A stretch of 39,906 nt of DNA from Patescibacteria group bacterium. Its GTDB lineage: Bacteria; Patescibacteriota; Minisyncoccia; Moranbacterales; UBA2206. The stretch's first letter is position 1. Every line of letters starts with the position of its first letter. Shown in pieces: positions 16,266 to 24,632 of this stretch. The notes below the pieces were generated by a model. The model saw only the letters and a program-made list of their open reading frames with translations. It searched no databases and was not told where the DNA came from. The translations under genes were made by a program, and so were the position numbers. The DNA is taken from assembly GCA_030837625.1 (NCBI GenBank), contig JAUPKF010000009.1, forward strand, positions 1-39,906, given 5' to 3'.

Positions 16266-16640
16266 CTATATATTTATTTTCTCGGCCAGGTCCCCAATTA
16301 TAGGCAACTTTTGCATCTTACCCTGAAAAACGCTGATTACGCCCATAATCCAGAAAATGAAAAGCGCGACAGCCAAAAGCCAACCAAAAATCGGCACCCA
16401 AGAGAAAAACCAGCCGATCAGCATAACCAGACCTTGCTTAGCGTGAAATTGCGCAAACTTGGAGTCTTTTTTGGCCAAAAGAGGAATGAGGCACAAAATT
16501 CCCAAGTATCCCAGAAGCGCCCACAACTTGTTCTCCTGCGCGTCTTTGTCTCCAGCATTCTCGTTTTGCCCGACCGGCTGCTGCGGAGCCGCGTTCTGAT
16601 TGTTGTCCATATTTTGATTTTGATTCATTTGTTCTTCCAT
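16266..16640 (-). CDS. DUF4870 (Tic20-like) membrane protein
   Basis: 124 residues. A polar Asn/Gln-rich tail of about 38 residues precedes the conserved block NKLWALLGYLGILCLIPLLA, then FAQFHAKQGLVMLIGWFF, a short hydrophobic hairpin and FWIMGVISVFQGKMQKLPIIGDL. This is the DUF4870 pattern, with three to four membrane segments. Molecular role unknown. The start at 16640 has AAAGGCGGGTG upstream as a ribosome site. It is followed by its own terminator. Confidence 0.88.
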   Translation of the reverse strand: MEEQMNQNQNMDNNQNAAPQQPVGQNENAGDKDAQENKLWALLGYLGILCLIPLLAKKDSKFAQFHAKQGLVMLIGWFFSWVPIFGWLLAVALFIFWIMGVISVFQGKMQKLPIIGDLAEKINI

Positions 16641-16725
16641 ATTACACCCGCCTTTCTATTTTTAAGACTTTTAATTTCTTTACTTTATAATAGCACACTC
16701 GTAAAATATGCCAACTGCGCCACCA

Positions 16726-17112
16726 CTATTCAATATTACCCAATTCCTCAAGAATCTCTTCCGGGATTGGATTTTTCTTCGGGCTCACCCCCGGATACCT
16801 CCACGCGCTGATAATCTTGTACTTAGCATAAAGTCTTCCTTTCGCTTCACGTTGCGCGTTACGCGTTCCACGCTTTTGGTACATCACCCACACCTCCTGC
16901 TTCCAAACTTCTTCGCCGTTTATCATTTTCGCCGAAACCGGCTGCATCACCGCAGCCGTGTTTTTCGCCACTCCCTCTTCTTTGCGTTTCGGTTTTTTTA
17001 TAACATTCTTCACTCTCTGCTCGGAAAGACCATATTGCCGCATCTTAAAGGACGCATGCCGCGTCCAAAAATATTCGGAAGTGTTCTTGGGGAGATTGTT
17101 TTGCATAGCCAT
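16726..17112 (-). CDS. DUF4258-like small protein
   Basis: 128 residues. TRHASFKMRQYGLSEQRVKNVI (about 17-38) and the closing KYKIISAWRYPG resemble the RNase/toxin-like DUF4258 fold, where an RHA...RM..R.I motif opens the domain. The function is not established for this family. Between WVMYQKRG and YAKYKIISAW about 13 residues (near 77-89) are translated GTTACGCGTT-type spacer repeat. No partner antitoxin gene is visible. The start is uncertain between Met1 and Met3. Confidence 0.7.
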   Translation of the reverse strand: MAMQNNLPKNTSEYFWTRHASFKMRQYGLSEQRVKNVIKKPKRKEEGVAKNTAAVMQPVSAKMINGEEVWKQEVWVMYQKRGTRNAQREAKGRLYAKYKIISAWRYPGVSPKKNPIPEEILEELGNIE

Positions 17113-17114
17113 TT

Positions 17115-17138
17115 CAAAAACCCCGCTTTAGCGGGGTA
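17115..17138 (-). terminator. Terminator of htpX
   Basis: Minus strand ACCCCGC-TAAA-GCGGGGT followed by TTTT. It overlaps the start of the next gene's region. Confidence 0.85.
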
Positions 17139-17142
17139 ATTT

Positions 17143-18066
17143 TTACACTTCCATTCCTCTTAGCAATTTCACTCTCTCCTCTATTGGCGGATGGGTCATA
17201 AAAAGTTTCATCATCTTTTTTCCTTTTCCGCCCGAGGCGGATCCGCCTTTGGTGGAGAAGGGATTGGCGATGTAGAGATGCGCCGTGGCGCGATTGGCAG
17301 CTTCGAGCGGTTCGGTATCGCGGGAAATTTTTTCAAGAGCCGAAGCTAGTCCTTCGGGATATCGAGTAAGCAAAGCGCCATCGGCATCCGCCAGAAATTC
17401 GCGCTTCCGGGAGATAGCCAGTTGCATAAGAACTGCCGCGATCGGAGCAAGAATGGAAAGAATAATGGCCGCTATCATAAGAATCAATCGCAACTGTCCT
17501 CCGCCTTCGTTGTCGCGGGAACGTCCGCCAAACCACGCCCAGTGGCGAAACCAGTCTGCCAAAAGCGTCACGAATCCCACCAAAACTACCACCACAGTGG
17601 AAAGCAAAATGTCCCGGTTGCCGATATGCGAAAGCTCGTGAGCAATCACGCCTTCCAGTTCCGTTTTTTCCAGTTTGTCGATAATTCCAGTCGTGAGGCA
17701 AATCACGCCGTGCGCCGGGTCGCGGCCGGTCGCAAAAGCGTTGGGCGCGGAGTCTTGGATGATATATATTTTAGGAACCGGCAGTCCGGCGGTAATACAA
17801 AGATTCTCCACAATGTGATATATCTCGCGATTGGAATCATGGTCAATAAGTTTCGCTCCGCTCATAGCGAGAACAATTTTGTCGCTCCACCAATAGGACG
17901 CAAAACTCATCGCGACGGAAAAAATCACCGCGCCGTATAGAATGGCGCTATTCCCCATCGCTCCCGCAAAAACATAACCGACGCCGATAACAAAGACCAG
18001 AAAACCGGTGATATAGATCCAGGTCAATCTTACGTTTTTGTCAGACTGAGTATATAAGGTGGGCAT
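17143..18066 (-). CDS. htpX: HtpX-type membrane zinc metalloprotease
   Basis: An M48 membrane protease for quality control of membrane proteins. Two transmembrane segments lie near residues 15-55 and two more follow the active site. The zinc motif HELSHIGNRD is at about 142-151, with the third ligand in REFLADADGA. SAPNAFATGRDP and THPPIEERVKLL are further family motifs. The start at 18066 (MPTLYTQ) avoids overlap with the upstream gene, whose stop is 4 bases away. The stretch GGSASGGKGKK near residue 285 is encoded by a GATCCGCC palindrome region and looks inserted. It is followed by its own terminator and preceded by a small membrane protein gene and lemA, a frequent htpX partner. Confidence 0.95.
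   Translation of the reverse strand: MPTLYTQSDKNVRLTWIYITGFLVFVIGVGYVFAGAMGNSAILYGAVIFSVAMSFASYWWSDKIVLAMSGAKLIDHDSNREIYHIVENLCITAGLPVPKIYIIQDSAPNAFATGRDPAHGVICLTTGIIDKLEKTELEGVIAHELSHIGNRDILLSTVVVVLVGFVTLLADWFRHWAWFGGRSRDNEGGGQLRLILMIAAIILSILAPIAAVLMQLAISRKREFLADADGALLTRYPEGLASALEKISRDTEPLEAANRATAHLYIANPFSTKGGSASGGKGKKMMKLFMTHPPIEERVKLLRGMEV
17224..17258. repeat. GC-rich palindromic word inside htpX
   Basis: GAGGCGGATCCGCCTTTGG, the same word as in pyk (about 15841-15857). It encodes the Gly/Ser/Lys-rich stretch. Confidence 0.6.
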
Positions 18067-18070
18067 ACTT

Positions 18071-18277
18071 TTATTTTCTAGCTCTATATGCTCCAATTGC
18101 CAAACCCCCAGCTAATCCTAATAAGGGGAACCCGTAATAATACGCCATTCCAAATACATCAGATCTTGAATTGACTCTAAATAAATTTAACAAAAAAGAA
18201 GTAACAAATGGCGTACCCATAAGAAAGCCTAGAGCAGCACACAAAAAAATCCCTACGACTTTTTTTAATGTTTCCAT
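18071..18277 (-). CDS. Small membrane protein, 68 residues
   Basis: Not recognised. Two transmembrane helices: about residues 7-31 (VVGIFLCAALGFLMGTPFV) and 43-63 (FGMAYYYGFPLLGLAGGLAIG), ending in a basic RARK tail. It lies between lemA and htpX, with 4 bases to htpX, so it is probably cotranscribed and may act with the protease. Function unknown. Confidence 0.65.
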   Translation of the reverse strand: METLKKVVGIFLCAALGFLMGTPFVTSFLLNLFRVNSRSDVFGMAYYYGFPLLGLAGGLAIGAYRARK

Positions 18278-18338
18278 AAAGACAACTTTGATTTTAAGAC
18301 TTCAGTGAAATCAGAACAATCACGTGATAATCTGTGGT

Positions 18339-18890
18339 TCAGAACTCAACCTTTACGTTTTCTTTTTCCGATTCTCCCGCTTCAAAAAATTCCCTCTTCG
18401 CAAACCCAAGCATTCCGGCCATCATATTGGTCGGAAACACTTCCAGTTTAGTGTTGAAGTCGCGAACATTGCCATTGTAGAATCGGCGGGAGGCCATAAT
18501 TTTGTCTTCCGTGTCGGTCAACTCCCGTTGAAGTTCCAAAAAGTTTTGATTGGCTTTGAGATCGGGATAAGCTTCCGCCACCGCAAAAAGGCTTTTCAGC
18601 GTATTGGACAGCATATTTTCCGCCTCGGCTTTGTCAGCTGTCGTTCCGGCTCCCATCGCTCTTGAGCGCGCTTCAGTCACTTTTTCAAACAATTCCTTCT
18701 CATGCGCCGCGTAACCCTTCACTGTGTTCACCAGATTAGGAATAAGGTCATACCGGCGTTTCAATTGCACGTCAATATCGCTCCAGGCTTCATCCACCCG
18801 GTTTTTAAGGCGGATTAAACCATTGTACATCGCGATTATCCCGATAACTACGACCACCAAGATAATCACAAGAATCAGTCCGATTCCCAT
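18339..18890 (-). CDS. lemA: LemA family membrane protein
   Basis: 183 residues. The N-terminal membrane segment at about 3-24 (GLILVIILVVVVIGIIAMYN) is followed by the family signature LIRLKNRVDEAWSDIDVQLKRRYDLIPNLV and NQNFLELQRELTDTEDKIMASRRFYNGNVRDFN. The long helical domain is periplasmic or extracytoplasmic in the known structure. The precise function is unknown; lemA often sits with htpX, as here. The last residues (SEKENVKVEF) are charged. Confidence 0.95.
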   Translation of the reverse strand: MGIGLILVIILVVVVIGIIAMYNGLIRLKNRVDEAWSDIDVQLKRRYDLIPNLVNTVKGYAAHEKELFEKVTEARSRAMGAGTTADKAEAENMLSNTLKSLFAVAEAYPDLKANQNFLELQRELTDTEDKIMASRRFYNGNVRDFNTKLEVFPTNMMAGMLGFAKREFFEAGESEKENVKVEF

Positions 18891-18917
18891 ATTTTTGCTT
18901 TTAATGATTACAGCTTA

Positions 18918-18946
18918 ATCTTAGCAACTTTTCGGCAGTATGTAAA
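18918..18946 (-). promoter_or_regulatory. Promoter of the lemA-htpX operon
   Basis: Minus strand TTTACA (18946-18941), a 17-bp spacer ending in TTGC, TAAGAT (18923-18918). Confidence 0.65.
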
Positions 18947-18958
18947 ATGAGAATAATA

Positions 18959-18967
18959 TGTTATAAT
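18959..18967 (+). promoter_or_regulatory. Extended -10 promoter element for the YuiD-like gene
   Basis: TGT followed by TATAAT (18962-18967). No good -35 is seen, and the element is back to back with the lemA promoter. Confidence 0.45.
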
Positions 18968-19001
18968 TCAGCCAAGCTCCTAACGAATAATACAAAAAGC
19001 T

Positions 19002-19442
19002 ATGTTTGATATATCAAGATATTATATTTTCCTCATTCCGGTATCCGTTGGCTTTATTGTTCAATTCACCAAGTTTGTTGTTTTCTGTTTGAAAAACGGC
19101 TGGGATATCCGTTATGCCATGACCCACGGACATATGCCCTCGGCTCACACCGGCTTTATCGTTTCCTTGGTCACCTCCGTCGGCTACTATGACGGAATAA
19201 CTTCCGGCGCGTTCACCGTGGCGGTCGCCCTGGCTATCATCGTCATCGACGACGCGGCGCGTCTGCGGGTTTATATGGGCGACCAAGGCAGATACTTGAA
19301 TATGCTCATCCGCCAGCTAAACATAAACGAAGAACAATTTCCTCGACTCAAAGAAAGAATGGGACACCGGGTCAGTGAAGTTATCATTGGAGGAATTATG
19401 GGATTTTTACTAACCATACTTCTGGCGAAAATTCTTGGATAA
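19002..19442 (+). CDS. Divergent PAP2 family membrane protein (YuiD/DUF212)
   Basis: 146 residues with four hydrophobic segments. The conserved GHMPSAHTGFIVSLVTSVG holds the PSxHT pattern of the divergent acid-phosphatase/vanadium-haloperoxidase family, and IIVIDDAARLRVYMGDQ and MGHRVSEVIIGGIMGFLL complete the DUF212 domain. It may dephosphorylate a lipid phosphate such as undecaprenyl diphosphate, but that is not shown for this branch. It is 17 bases upstream of the pilin gene. Confidence 0.9.
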   Translation: MFDISRYYIFLIPVSVGFIVQFTKFVVFCLKNGWDIRYAMTHGHMPSAHTGFIVSLVTSVGYYDGITSGAFTVAVALAIIVIDDAARLRVYMGDQGRYLNMLIRQLNINEEQFPRLKERMGHRVSEVIIGGIMGFLLTILLAKILG

Positions 19443-19459
19443 ACTTTAACAAGAAAAAA

Positions 19460-20020
19460 ATGCAAAAACAAAAAGCTTTTACTCTGATCGAGATACTCAT
19501 CGTCATCGCTATAATCGGCATTCTGGCCGCCGTAGTGTTAGTGAGTTTGAATAGTAGCCGCGACAAGTCCAAATACGCCAAAGCCGAGCAAGAAATGGCT
19601 CAGTTCGCCAAAGCTATGGAGATGGCCCAGATTATGACGAGAAAACCTCTTCGAGAAATTACCGGAAGCAACCACAGCGCCGGACCGTGCTTTGCATCTT
19701 CTGGGAAATATTTGAAGGATATTCCCGATACAGACCCATGCTACACAAGTTGGGTGAGTGCAATAACCAAGCTCGGAGTTGCTGCCGGCACGGATTTATC
19801 TGATTTAAAAAGAGATCCCTGGGGATCGCCCTACATGTTAGACGAGAACGAAGGCGAGTTCAGTACCAACCCTTGTCGTCTGGATAAAGTCTTCACCGCC
19901 GGACCCGACGGATGGGTAAGCTCTCTCTCAACTGACATCGAAAATTATGAGTTAACCAAACATTATAACAGTGATAACAAGGCTATGACCATAACCGGAG
20001 TAAGCGCCGAATGTAATTAA
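19460..20020 (+). CDS. Type IV pilin-like protein
   Basis: 186 residues with a class III leader: KQKA/FTLIEILIVIAIIG, cut by prepilin peptidase after Ala6 (the usual Gly is Ala here), and Glu at +5 of the mature protein. The hydrophobic helix runs to about residue 33, followed by a polar pilin domain. Four Cys in the C-terminal half could form two disulphides. It resembles GspG/PilA-type major pseudopilins and could be a major or minor pilin. No assembly genes (pilB, pilC, pilD) are in the window. Its stop is 5 bases from the convergent murE stop, with no terminator between them. Confidence 0.9.
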   Translation: MQKQKAFTLIEILIVIAIIGILAAVVLVSLNSSRDKSKYAKAEQEMAQFAKAMEMAQIMTRKPLREITGSNHSAGPCFASSGKYLKDIPDTDPCYTSWVSAITKLGVAAGTDLSDLKRDPWGSPYMLDENEGEFSTNPCRLDKVFTAGPDGWVSSLSTDIENYELTKHYNSDNKAMTITGVSAECN

Positions 20021-20025
20021 AGCTT

Positions 20026-21300
20026 TCAAATATTTCCCAACTCTTCCAAAATAACTTTCTCATCGTTCCAAGGAATCCTCTTTTCGCCAACAGCCATAAT
20101 TTCTTCCGCCCCTTTTCCAGTCACGACAACAATATCTCCCGGCCTTGCTAATTGCAAAGCCTTTTTTATCGCCTCTCTCCTGTCCAAAATCCTCCAACAA
20201 TTTTCCCCTTCAATTTTGCCGACTACCCCGCTAAAAACTTCGTTTATAATTTGCTCCGGGTCTTCTCCGTAAGGATCTTCATTCGTTACGACAACATAGT
20301 CCGCGTGCTCGGAAACAATCTTTCCCATCATCGGCCGCTTGCCGCGGTCGCGTTCCCCGCAAGAACCGAACACCGCGATAACTTTGGCGCCTTGGCGCTT
20401 GTTTTTTATTTGGTCGATAAGAAAATAAAGTTTTTCCAAAGAATCCGGCGTCAAAGCGTAATCGATAATAACATTGAAGCCTTTGTCGTTTTTCACAAAG
20501 TACATTCTCCCCGGAATATAATCGATTTTAGCCAAAGCTTTTTTTACAACTTCCGGACTAATACCCTGCGAAAACGCCACTGCGGTCGCCCCCAGAGCGT
20601 TCTCTACGTTGAATTCTCCGGGGAGCTTCAATTCATATTCCTCACCGTTTACAGTATAGCCCGAGTGATCGATTTCCAATTTGATATTCTCCGCCCGCAC
20701 CAAGTTTATTTTCCCGCAATCAAGCTTTTGGCAATCGACTTCTCTTTTACTAAAGCCGTATTTATTCTTCGCCTCCCAAAGAAAATAGTCCCGCGGTTTT
20801 TCCATATCCAAATTCACCACAATCGTCGGAACGCCCCGAAACAGCCGCAGTTTGGCAATCCGGTATTCGTCCATATTTTTGTGATAATCCAAATGCTCGC
20901 GCGTCACATTGGTTATCACCGCCACGGCGTATCGGATTCCCCAAACGCGATGCTGGTCCAACGAATGGGAAGATGTTTCCAAAACCAGATAATCGCATCC
21001 GGCATCTACGGCTTTCTTTATGAAATTTTGCACGGAAAAGGCTGAGAGCGTGGTAAACTTAGTTTTGTTCACCCATTCTTTCTCGGCAATTTTAAAATTG
21101 ATAGTCGATGCCATGGCTACGCGCGCTCCGGATTCTTCCAAAATTTTCGCAATCATCTGCGTCGTCGTCGTCTTGCCGTTAGTGCCAGTAATGCCGATGA
21201 CTTTTATTTTTTTGGACGGAAAACCATAAATAAAATTAGCCAGGACTGCCTGAAAAAAATGGTAATAGTTTTTGATGTTTTGGGGAATGAATTTTTTCAT
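20026..21300 (-). CDS. murE: MurE-like Mur ligase (UDP-MurNAc-peptide synthetase), lacking the N-terminal domain
   Basis: Mur ligases add amino acids to UDP-MurNAc in peptidoglycan synthesis. The ATP loop GITGTNGKTTT is at residues 37-47, and the central domain has TTLSAFSVQNFI, LVLETSSHSLDQHR and NVTREHLDYH, typical of MurE. The C-terminal domain has FGSCGERDRGKRPMMGKI and DIVVVTGKGAEEIM. The length of 424 is short of the usual 490 or so because the UDP-binding domain is replaced by about 35 residues. The position of the DNPR motif of meso-diaminopimelate enzymes reads NEDPYGEDP, so the amino acid added may differ. It is followed upstream on the same strand by a FemAB-type gene, another peptide-modifying enzyme. 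Confidence 0.9.
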   Translation of the reverse strand: MKKFIPQNIKNYYHFFQAVLANFIYGFPSKKIKVIGITGTNGKTTTTQMIAKILEESGARVAMASTINFKIAEKEWVNKTKFTTLSAFSVQNFIKKAVDAGCDYLVLETSSHSLDQHRVWGIRYAVAVITNVTREHLDYHKNMDEYRIAKLRLFRGVPTIVVNLDMEKPRDYFLWEAKNKYGFSKREVDCQKLDCGKINLVRAENIKLEIDHSGYTVNGEEYELKLPGEFNVENALGATAVAFSQGISPEVVKKALAKIDYIPGRMYFVKNDKGFNVIIDYALTPDSLEKLYFLIDQIKNKRQGAKVIAVFGSCGERDRGKRPMMGKIVSEHADYVVVTNEDPYGEDPEQIINEVFSGVVGKIEGENCWRILDRREAIKKALQLARPGDIVVVTGKGAEEIMAVGEKRIPWNDEKVILEELGNI

Positions 21301-21410
21301 AAATCAAAAATTAAATCTCAAAAATCAAAATGACAATGCAAAATGCAAAAATATAACATTTTCAATTTTAATTTGTCATTTTGATTTTTGATTTTTGCAT
21401 CTTGCATTAA
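21301..21410. repeat. Inverted AT-rich repeat between murE and the FemAB gene
   Basis: AAAATCAAAATGACAATGCA and its mirror (TTTGTCATTTTGATTTTTG, TTGCATCTTGCATT). The right part overlaps the 3' end of the FemAB gene and supplies its last codons (KNQKSK). Confidence 0.7.
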
Positions 21411-22410
21411 GATACCGCCTGGACTTCACCTCTATTTCTCTTATTCCTTGAATCACTCTATACGCCCAGTACTTCCTTTGGTTTATTATTATATCATAAC
21501 TTCCCGGAAACGTGACTGGCCGGGTTTCCGGCGAAAAGCCCAGTTTAAATTTAGTAATGCCCGCTCCTGTCTTTGTATTTATCCCGCCAAAGTCATACCT
21601 CGCGCAACCAGCCGCTTTAGCGTCTTTTGCCTGTTGCCACTGAAGCAAATACGGCGCCATCACATTTCTATGCTCATCATCGGACGCGCCATGCAAATAC
21701 GTACAAGTACTGCCGTAAAAAACTGCCAAATTAGCCGCGATAATTTTGTTTTCATACTCCGCCACATACAATTTCAAAATATTCTCCGGAATCGTTTCAA
21801 TCATCTTTCTATAATAATCCTCCGGATGAGAGGTAATCCCATCCCTCTTCGCCGTAACCTTTATTAAGCGCAGGAATTCTTCAACTTCCCTACTGTTCGT
21901 ATTTTCGTATTTCGTTAATTTCGTAGTTCGTAAAACAACGCCTTTTTTTCCCGCTAACCTAATATTATACCTCGTCTTCGCTTTCATCTCCGCCAACAAT
22001 TGCTCTTCCGGCTTGGTTATATCAATTATAAATAATTCCCTTGGCTGAACATCATGCGGCGCCTTGGTTATTTTGTGTTTTGTATTATCTTTTACGAAAC
22101 TTAATATGTCTTCACCATTCGGCTCAATCCTAATCCACCCGACATTATTTTCTTTCGCCAGATTAACTAGCTCCCCGATGTTACATGTTACGTGTTCCGT
22201 GCTACGTGATATGACCGGTCCCCGCGGTACGTAAAAATATTTCCCAACTAGCGGTAATTCATGTTCTATAATGGATGCGTTAAAATTTTCCTCGACAATG
22301 CTGTACGTCTTTCTCCCCGTACTTTCCTGAAACTTCCGCCACTCCTCCGATTGCAAAAAACCGCCATCCGGCGAATTAGATTGAATAAAATTTACAAGAT
22401 TATTTTCCAT
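21376..22410 (-). CDS. FemAB family aminoacyltransferase
   Basis: FemA/B/X enzymes move an amino acid from tRNA to the peptidoglycan stem peptide to make interpeptide bridges. The 344 residues show the two GNAT-like halves: FLQSEEWRKFQESTGRKTYSI, then YFYVPRGPVI; and in the second half KRDGITSHPEDYYRKMIE, AEYENKIIAANLAVFYGSTCTYLHGASDDEHRNVMAPYLLQWQ and YDFGGINTKTGAGITKFKLGF, all family hallmarks. Two stretches look like in-frame spacer repeats: about 66-78 (TTACGTGTTCCGTG type) and about 158-171 (TTCGTATTTCGTTAATTTCG type). The gene with murE suggests a cell wall with a bridged stem peptide. Confidence 0.92.
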   Translation of the reverse strand: MENNLVNFIQSNSPDGGFLQSEEWRKFQESTGRKTYSIVEENFNASIIEHELPLVGKYFYVPRGPVISRSTEHVTCNIGELVNLAKENNVGWIRIEPNGEDILSFVKDNTKHKITKAPHDVQPRELFIIDITKPEEQLLAEMKAKTRYNIRLAGKKGVVLRTTKLTKYENTNSREVEEFLRLIKVTAKRDGITSHPEDYYRKMIETIPENILKLYVAEYENKIIAANLAVFYGSTCTYLHGASDDEHRNVMAPYLLQWQQAKDAKAAGCARYDFGGINTKTGAGITKFKLGFSPETRPVTFPGSYDIIINQRKYWAYRVIQGIREIEVKSRRYLNARCKNQKSK

Positions 22411-22501
22411 GGAGCTGGCTAGTTAATACGGTTAGAACTGGATTTATGAATAAAAGCTTTGTTTAAGTGATTTTTATTTCCCTTAACCAGATATGTCGTT
22501 T

Positions 22502-23599
22502 TTATTTTCCAGATTTAGTGCGATTATCTTGCTTGCACAACATTTTGCAGTTTGTAGCTATCGTTTTTCCTCCTTCATGCCAAGGTGTTATATGGTCTGC
22601 TTCCATCTCTTCTATTTCAAAATGTGCATTGCCACAGACTGCATTTTTCGCCATACAAATACCTTTTTGTCTTTCGTACGCTTCTCTTTTTTGTTTATCT
22701 GTAAAAGCACGAATGTTTAATGCTTTTTCATTCCTAGTTAAAACATACTCGTAAATACCAGATTTTTTAGTCACATCTTCATCTTGCATCAATTTTGTTA
22801 TCTCTTTTTCTAATTTTTTGGAATCAAATTCTTTGTTTTTTAATTTATTGTATAAAGTTCCGAAAGATACACCTTTCATTTCTTTACGATAATTAGGAAA
22901 AACCACTTTTATCCAACTTATAACATTTTGGAAATATAGCCACAATTCATTTGCATTAGGTTTGTGCTGATGATCTGCCATGTATTGTTCAATTTTTTCA
23001 TCACTAATCCAATTAATTGCAGTTTCTAAATAATCTTGGCGAATCGGTGAACCATTTAGATAATCACTTGCTATATTGTAAGCTGGACAATTTGTTTTAC
23101 TGAAATGCTTTTTTGCATCAGTCAGCCAAGTGCCAGTGTAAATAGCATTTTTCAATTCTTGGTCGTATAGTTTTTCTCCAGCGATATTTATAGTTTTAAA
23201 CCAGTCTAATTTTTCTTTGTCGTTTCCCTCACAGAAATAAACCATCATTTTATAATCAAGAATCTGCTCTTTCTCGATATTCTCAAGATTATGAAAATAC
23301 TGAAAATTTAAAGAAAATTTACCCGAAACATATTCGCAGACGCTTATAGTTCTTTGTTGTCCGTCCATTACTTCATAAGTATCATCTGCATTTTTGACCC
23401 AATATAATACATTTAGGGGGAAATTCTTTCTTACAGTTTCAATTACGGCATCTCTTTGCTTATCTTTATAAACAAATTCGCGTTGGTATTTCGGGCGAAT
23501 GTTCAATTTTCCGCCATATCCGACAACGCCCTCTTCATTGTCATTTATATATCCATTTGAAACTTCTCTAATTGAGATTTCTTTCAGTTCAATTTTCAT
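22502..23599 (-). CDS. DUF262-HNH nuclease, probable restriction or defence effector
   Basis: 365 residues. The N-terminal DUF262 (ParB/Srx-like) domain has RPKYQREFVYKDKQRDAVIE and YEVMDGQQRTISV, where DGQQR (79-83) is the nucleotide-binding/hydrolysis signature. The C-terminal HNH module (about 315-362) reads KGICMAKNAVCG, MEADHITPWHEGGKTIATNC, KMLCKQDNRTKSG. DUF262-HNH fusions occur in modification-dependent systems such as GmrSD and SspE. Here the gene follows an EcoRI-type methyltransferase by 22 bases, so it could be the cognate nuclease of a restriction-modification pair. It is last in a four-gene operon. Confidence 0.88.
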   Translation of the reverse strand: MKIELKEISIREVSNGYINDNEEGVVGYGGKLNIRPKYQREFVYKDKQRDAVIETVRKNFPLNVLYWVKNADDTYEVMDGQQRTISVCEYVSGKFSLNFQYFHNLENIEKEQILDYKMMVYFCEGNDKEKLDWFKTINIAGEKLYDQELKNAIYTGTWLTDAKKHFSKTNCPAYNIASDYLNGSPIRQDYLETAINWISDEKIEQYMADHQHKPNANELWLYFQNVISWIKVVFPNYRKEMKGVSFGTLYNKLKNKEFDSKKLEKEITKLMQDEDVTKKSGIYEYVLTRNEKALNIRAFTDKQKREAYERQKGICMAKNAVCGNAHFEIEEMEADHITPWHEGGKTIATNCKMLCKQDNRTKSGK

Positions 23600-23621
23600 A
23601 AGTTAGTATTTATTATTAATG

Positions 23622-24623
23622 TTAAATTTTCTTATTTTTGATAACAACTCTAACATAGCATGGCTTGCCCTTAACTTGTGCTAAAAATTTACCTCTAGTT
23701 TCTTCAGTTGGTCCAGATAAAATGCTATATCGATTGAGCCCGTCCAAGATATCAAATTGGTCAGGACTATATTTATCTAAAAAAGTTATCGGAACACCTA
23801 TAGCACCCTTATAATCTATAGGAATGTCTTTTGTCTTGTCAACATTAATAGCATCATAATGGTCATATTTAGGATATTCATTTTCATGTCCAGAATAGGT
23901 TCTATAAAGAATTAAGTCTTCATGGCGTTCTTTATAATCCAAATTAGTAAACCAGCGAACACCATTAACTCTTACATATTGATTACCATCATCATCTATT
24001 CTATGACTGGCAGAATGTACATCATAATGTGCCGGAACCCTAAACTCTCTATCGCCACTATGTATGCTTTTTCCGAGCCATATTTTATTTTCTGTAATTA
24101 GTTTGAAAATTTCTTTGTAGGTAATTGCATTCTGATTTCCAATTATGATGAATTTTTTATTATACTCAATCAACTGAGTCACATATTGTCTAAACAAGGA
24201 AAAGGGTGGGTTAGTCACAACAACATCCGCTTCTTTTAAAATTTCAATGCATTCAGGACTTCTAAAATCACCATTTTGCTTTAGGGGTGTTTTAATCGTA
24301 TCTAATTTGTTTATTTTCCCGTCTTTATTTATATCTTTTACAATTTCCAATTTGTATGAAGGTTTTTCTTTCTCAAAATGAGTAGCAACCAATTTCCTTA
24401 ATTCAAGAAATTCAAAATTCAATGCAAAATAGTTCCAAAAATTGCTTTCTTCTGGGTCATCGCAATTACAAAACACCACTTTATCTTTCAGGTGATTTTT
24501 ATAATTCCCTAATTCTTTTTCAATGTCAGGTAATTGTGTGTAAAACTCATCATTCTTTGCTGCGCCTGCTTTACGCAAGTTTTTATTTGAAGATTTCTTT
24601 TCCATGTATTTTTTAATATCCAC
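23622..24623 (-). CDS. EcoRI-family adenine-specific DNA methyltransferase
   Basis: 333 residues. It matches the EcoRI methylase family: KNDEFYTQLPDIEKEL near residue 24, VVFCNCDDPEESNFWNYF (50-67) and the catalytic VVVTNPPFSLFRQY (NPPF at 138-141), then GNQNAITYKEIF and VNGVRWFTNLDY. These enzymes methylate N6 of adenine in DNA. The target site is not predictable. The start is GTG at 24623 (overlapping an AAGGTGG ribosome-site-like run) or ATG at 24605. It lies between the ImmA/IrrE gene (9 bases) and the DUF262-HNH gene (22 bases). Confidence 0.92.
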   Translation of the reverse strand: MDIKKYMEKKSSNKNLRKAGAAKNDEFYTQLPDIEKELGNYKNHLKDKVVFCNCDDPEESNFWNYFALNFEFLELRKLVATHFEKEKPSYKLEIVKDINKDGKINKLDTIKTPLKQNGDFRSPECIEILKEADVVVTNPPFSLFRQYVTQLIEYNKKFIIIGNQNAITYKEIFKLITENKIWLGKSIHSGDREFRVPAHYDVHSASHRIDDDGNQYVRVNGVRWFTNLDYKERHEDLILYRTYSGHENEYPKYDHYDAINVDKTKDIPIDYKGAIGVPITFLDKYSPDQFDILDGLNRYSILSGPTEETRGKFLAQVKGKPCYVRVVIKNKKI

Positions 24624-24632
24624 CTTAAGATT

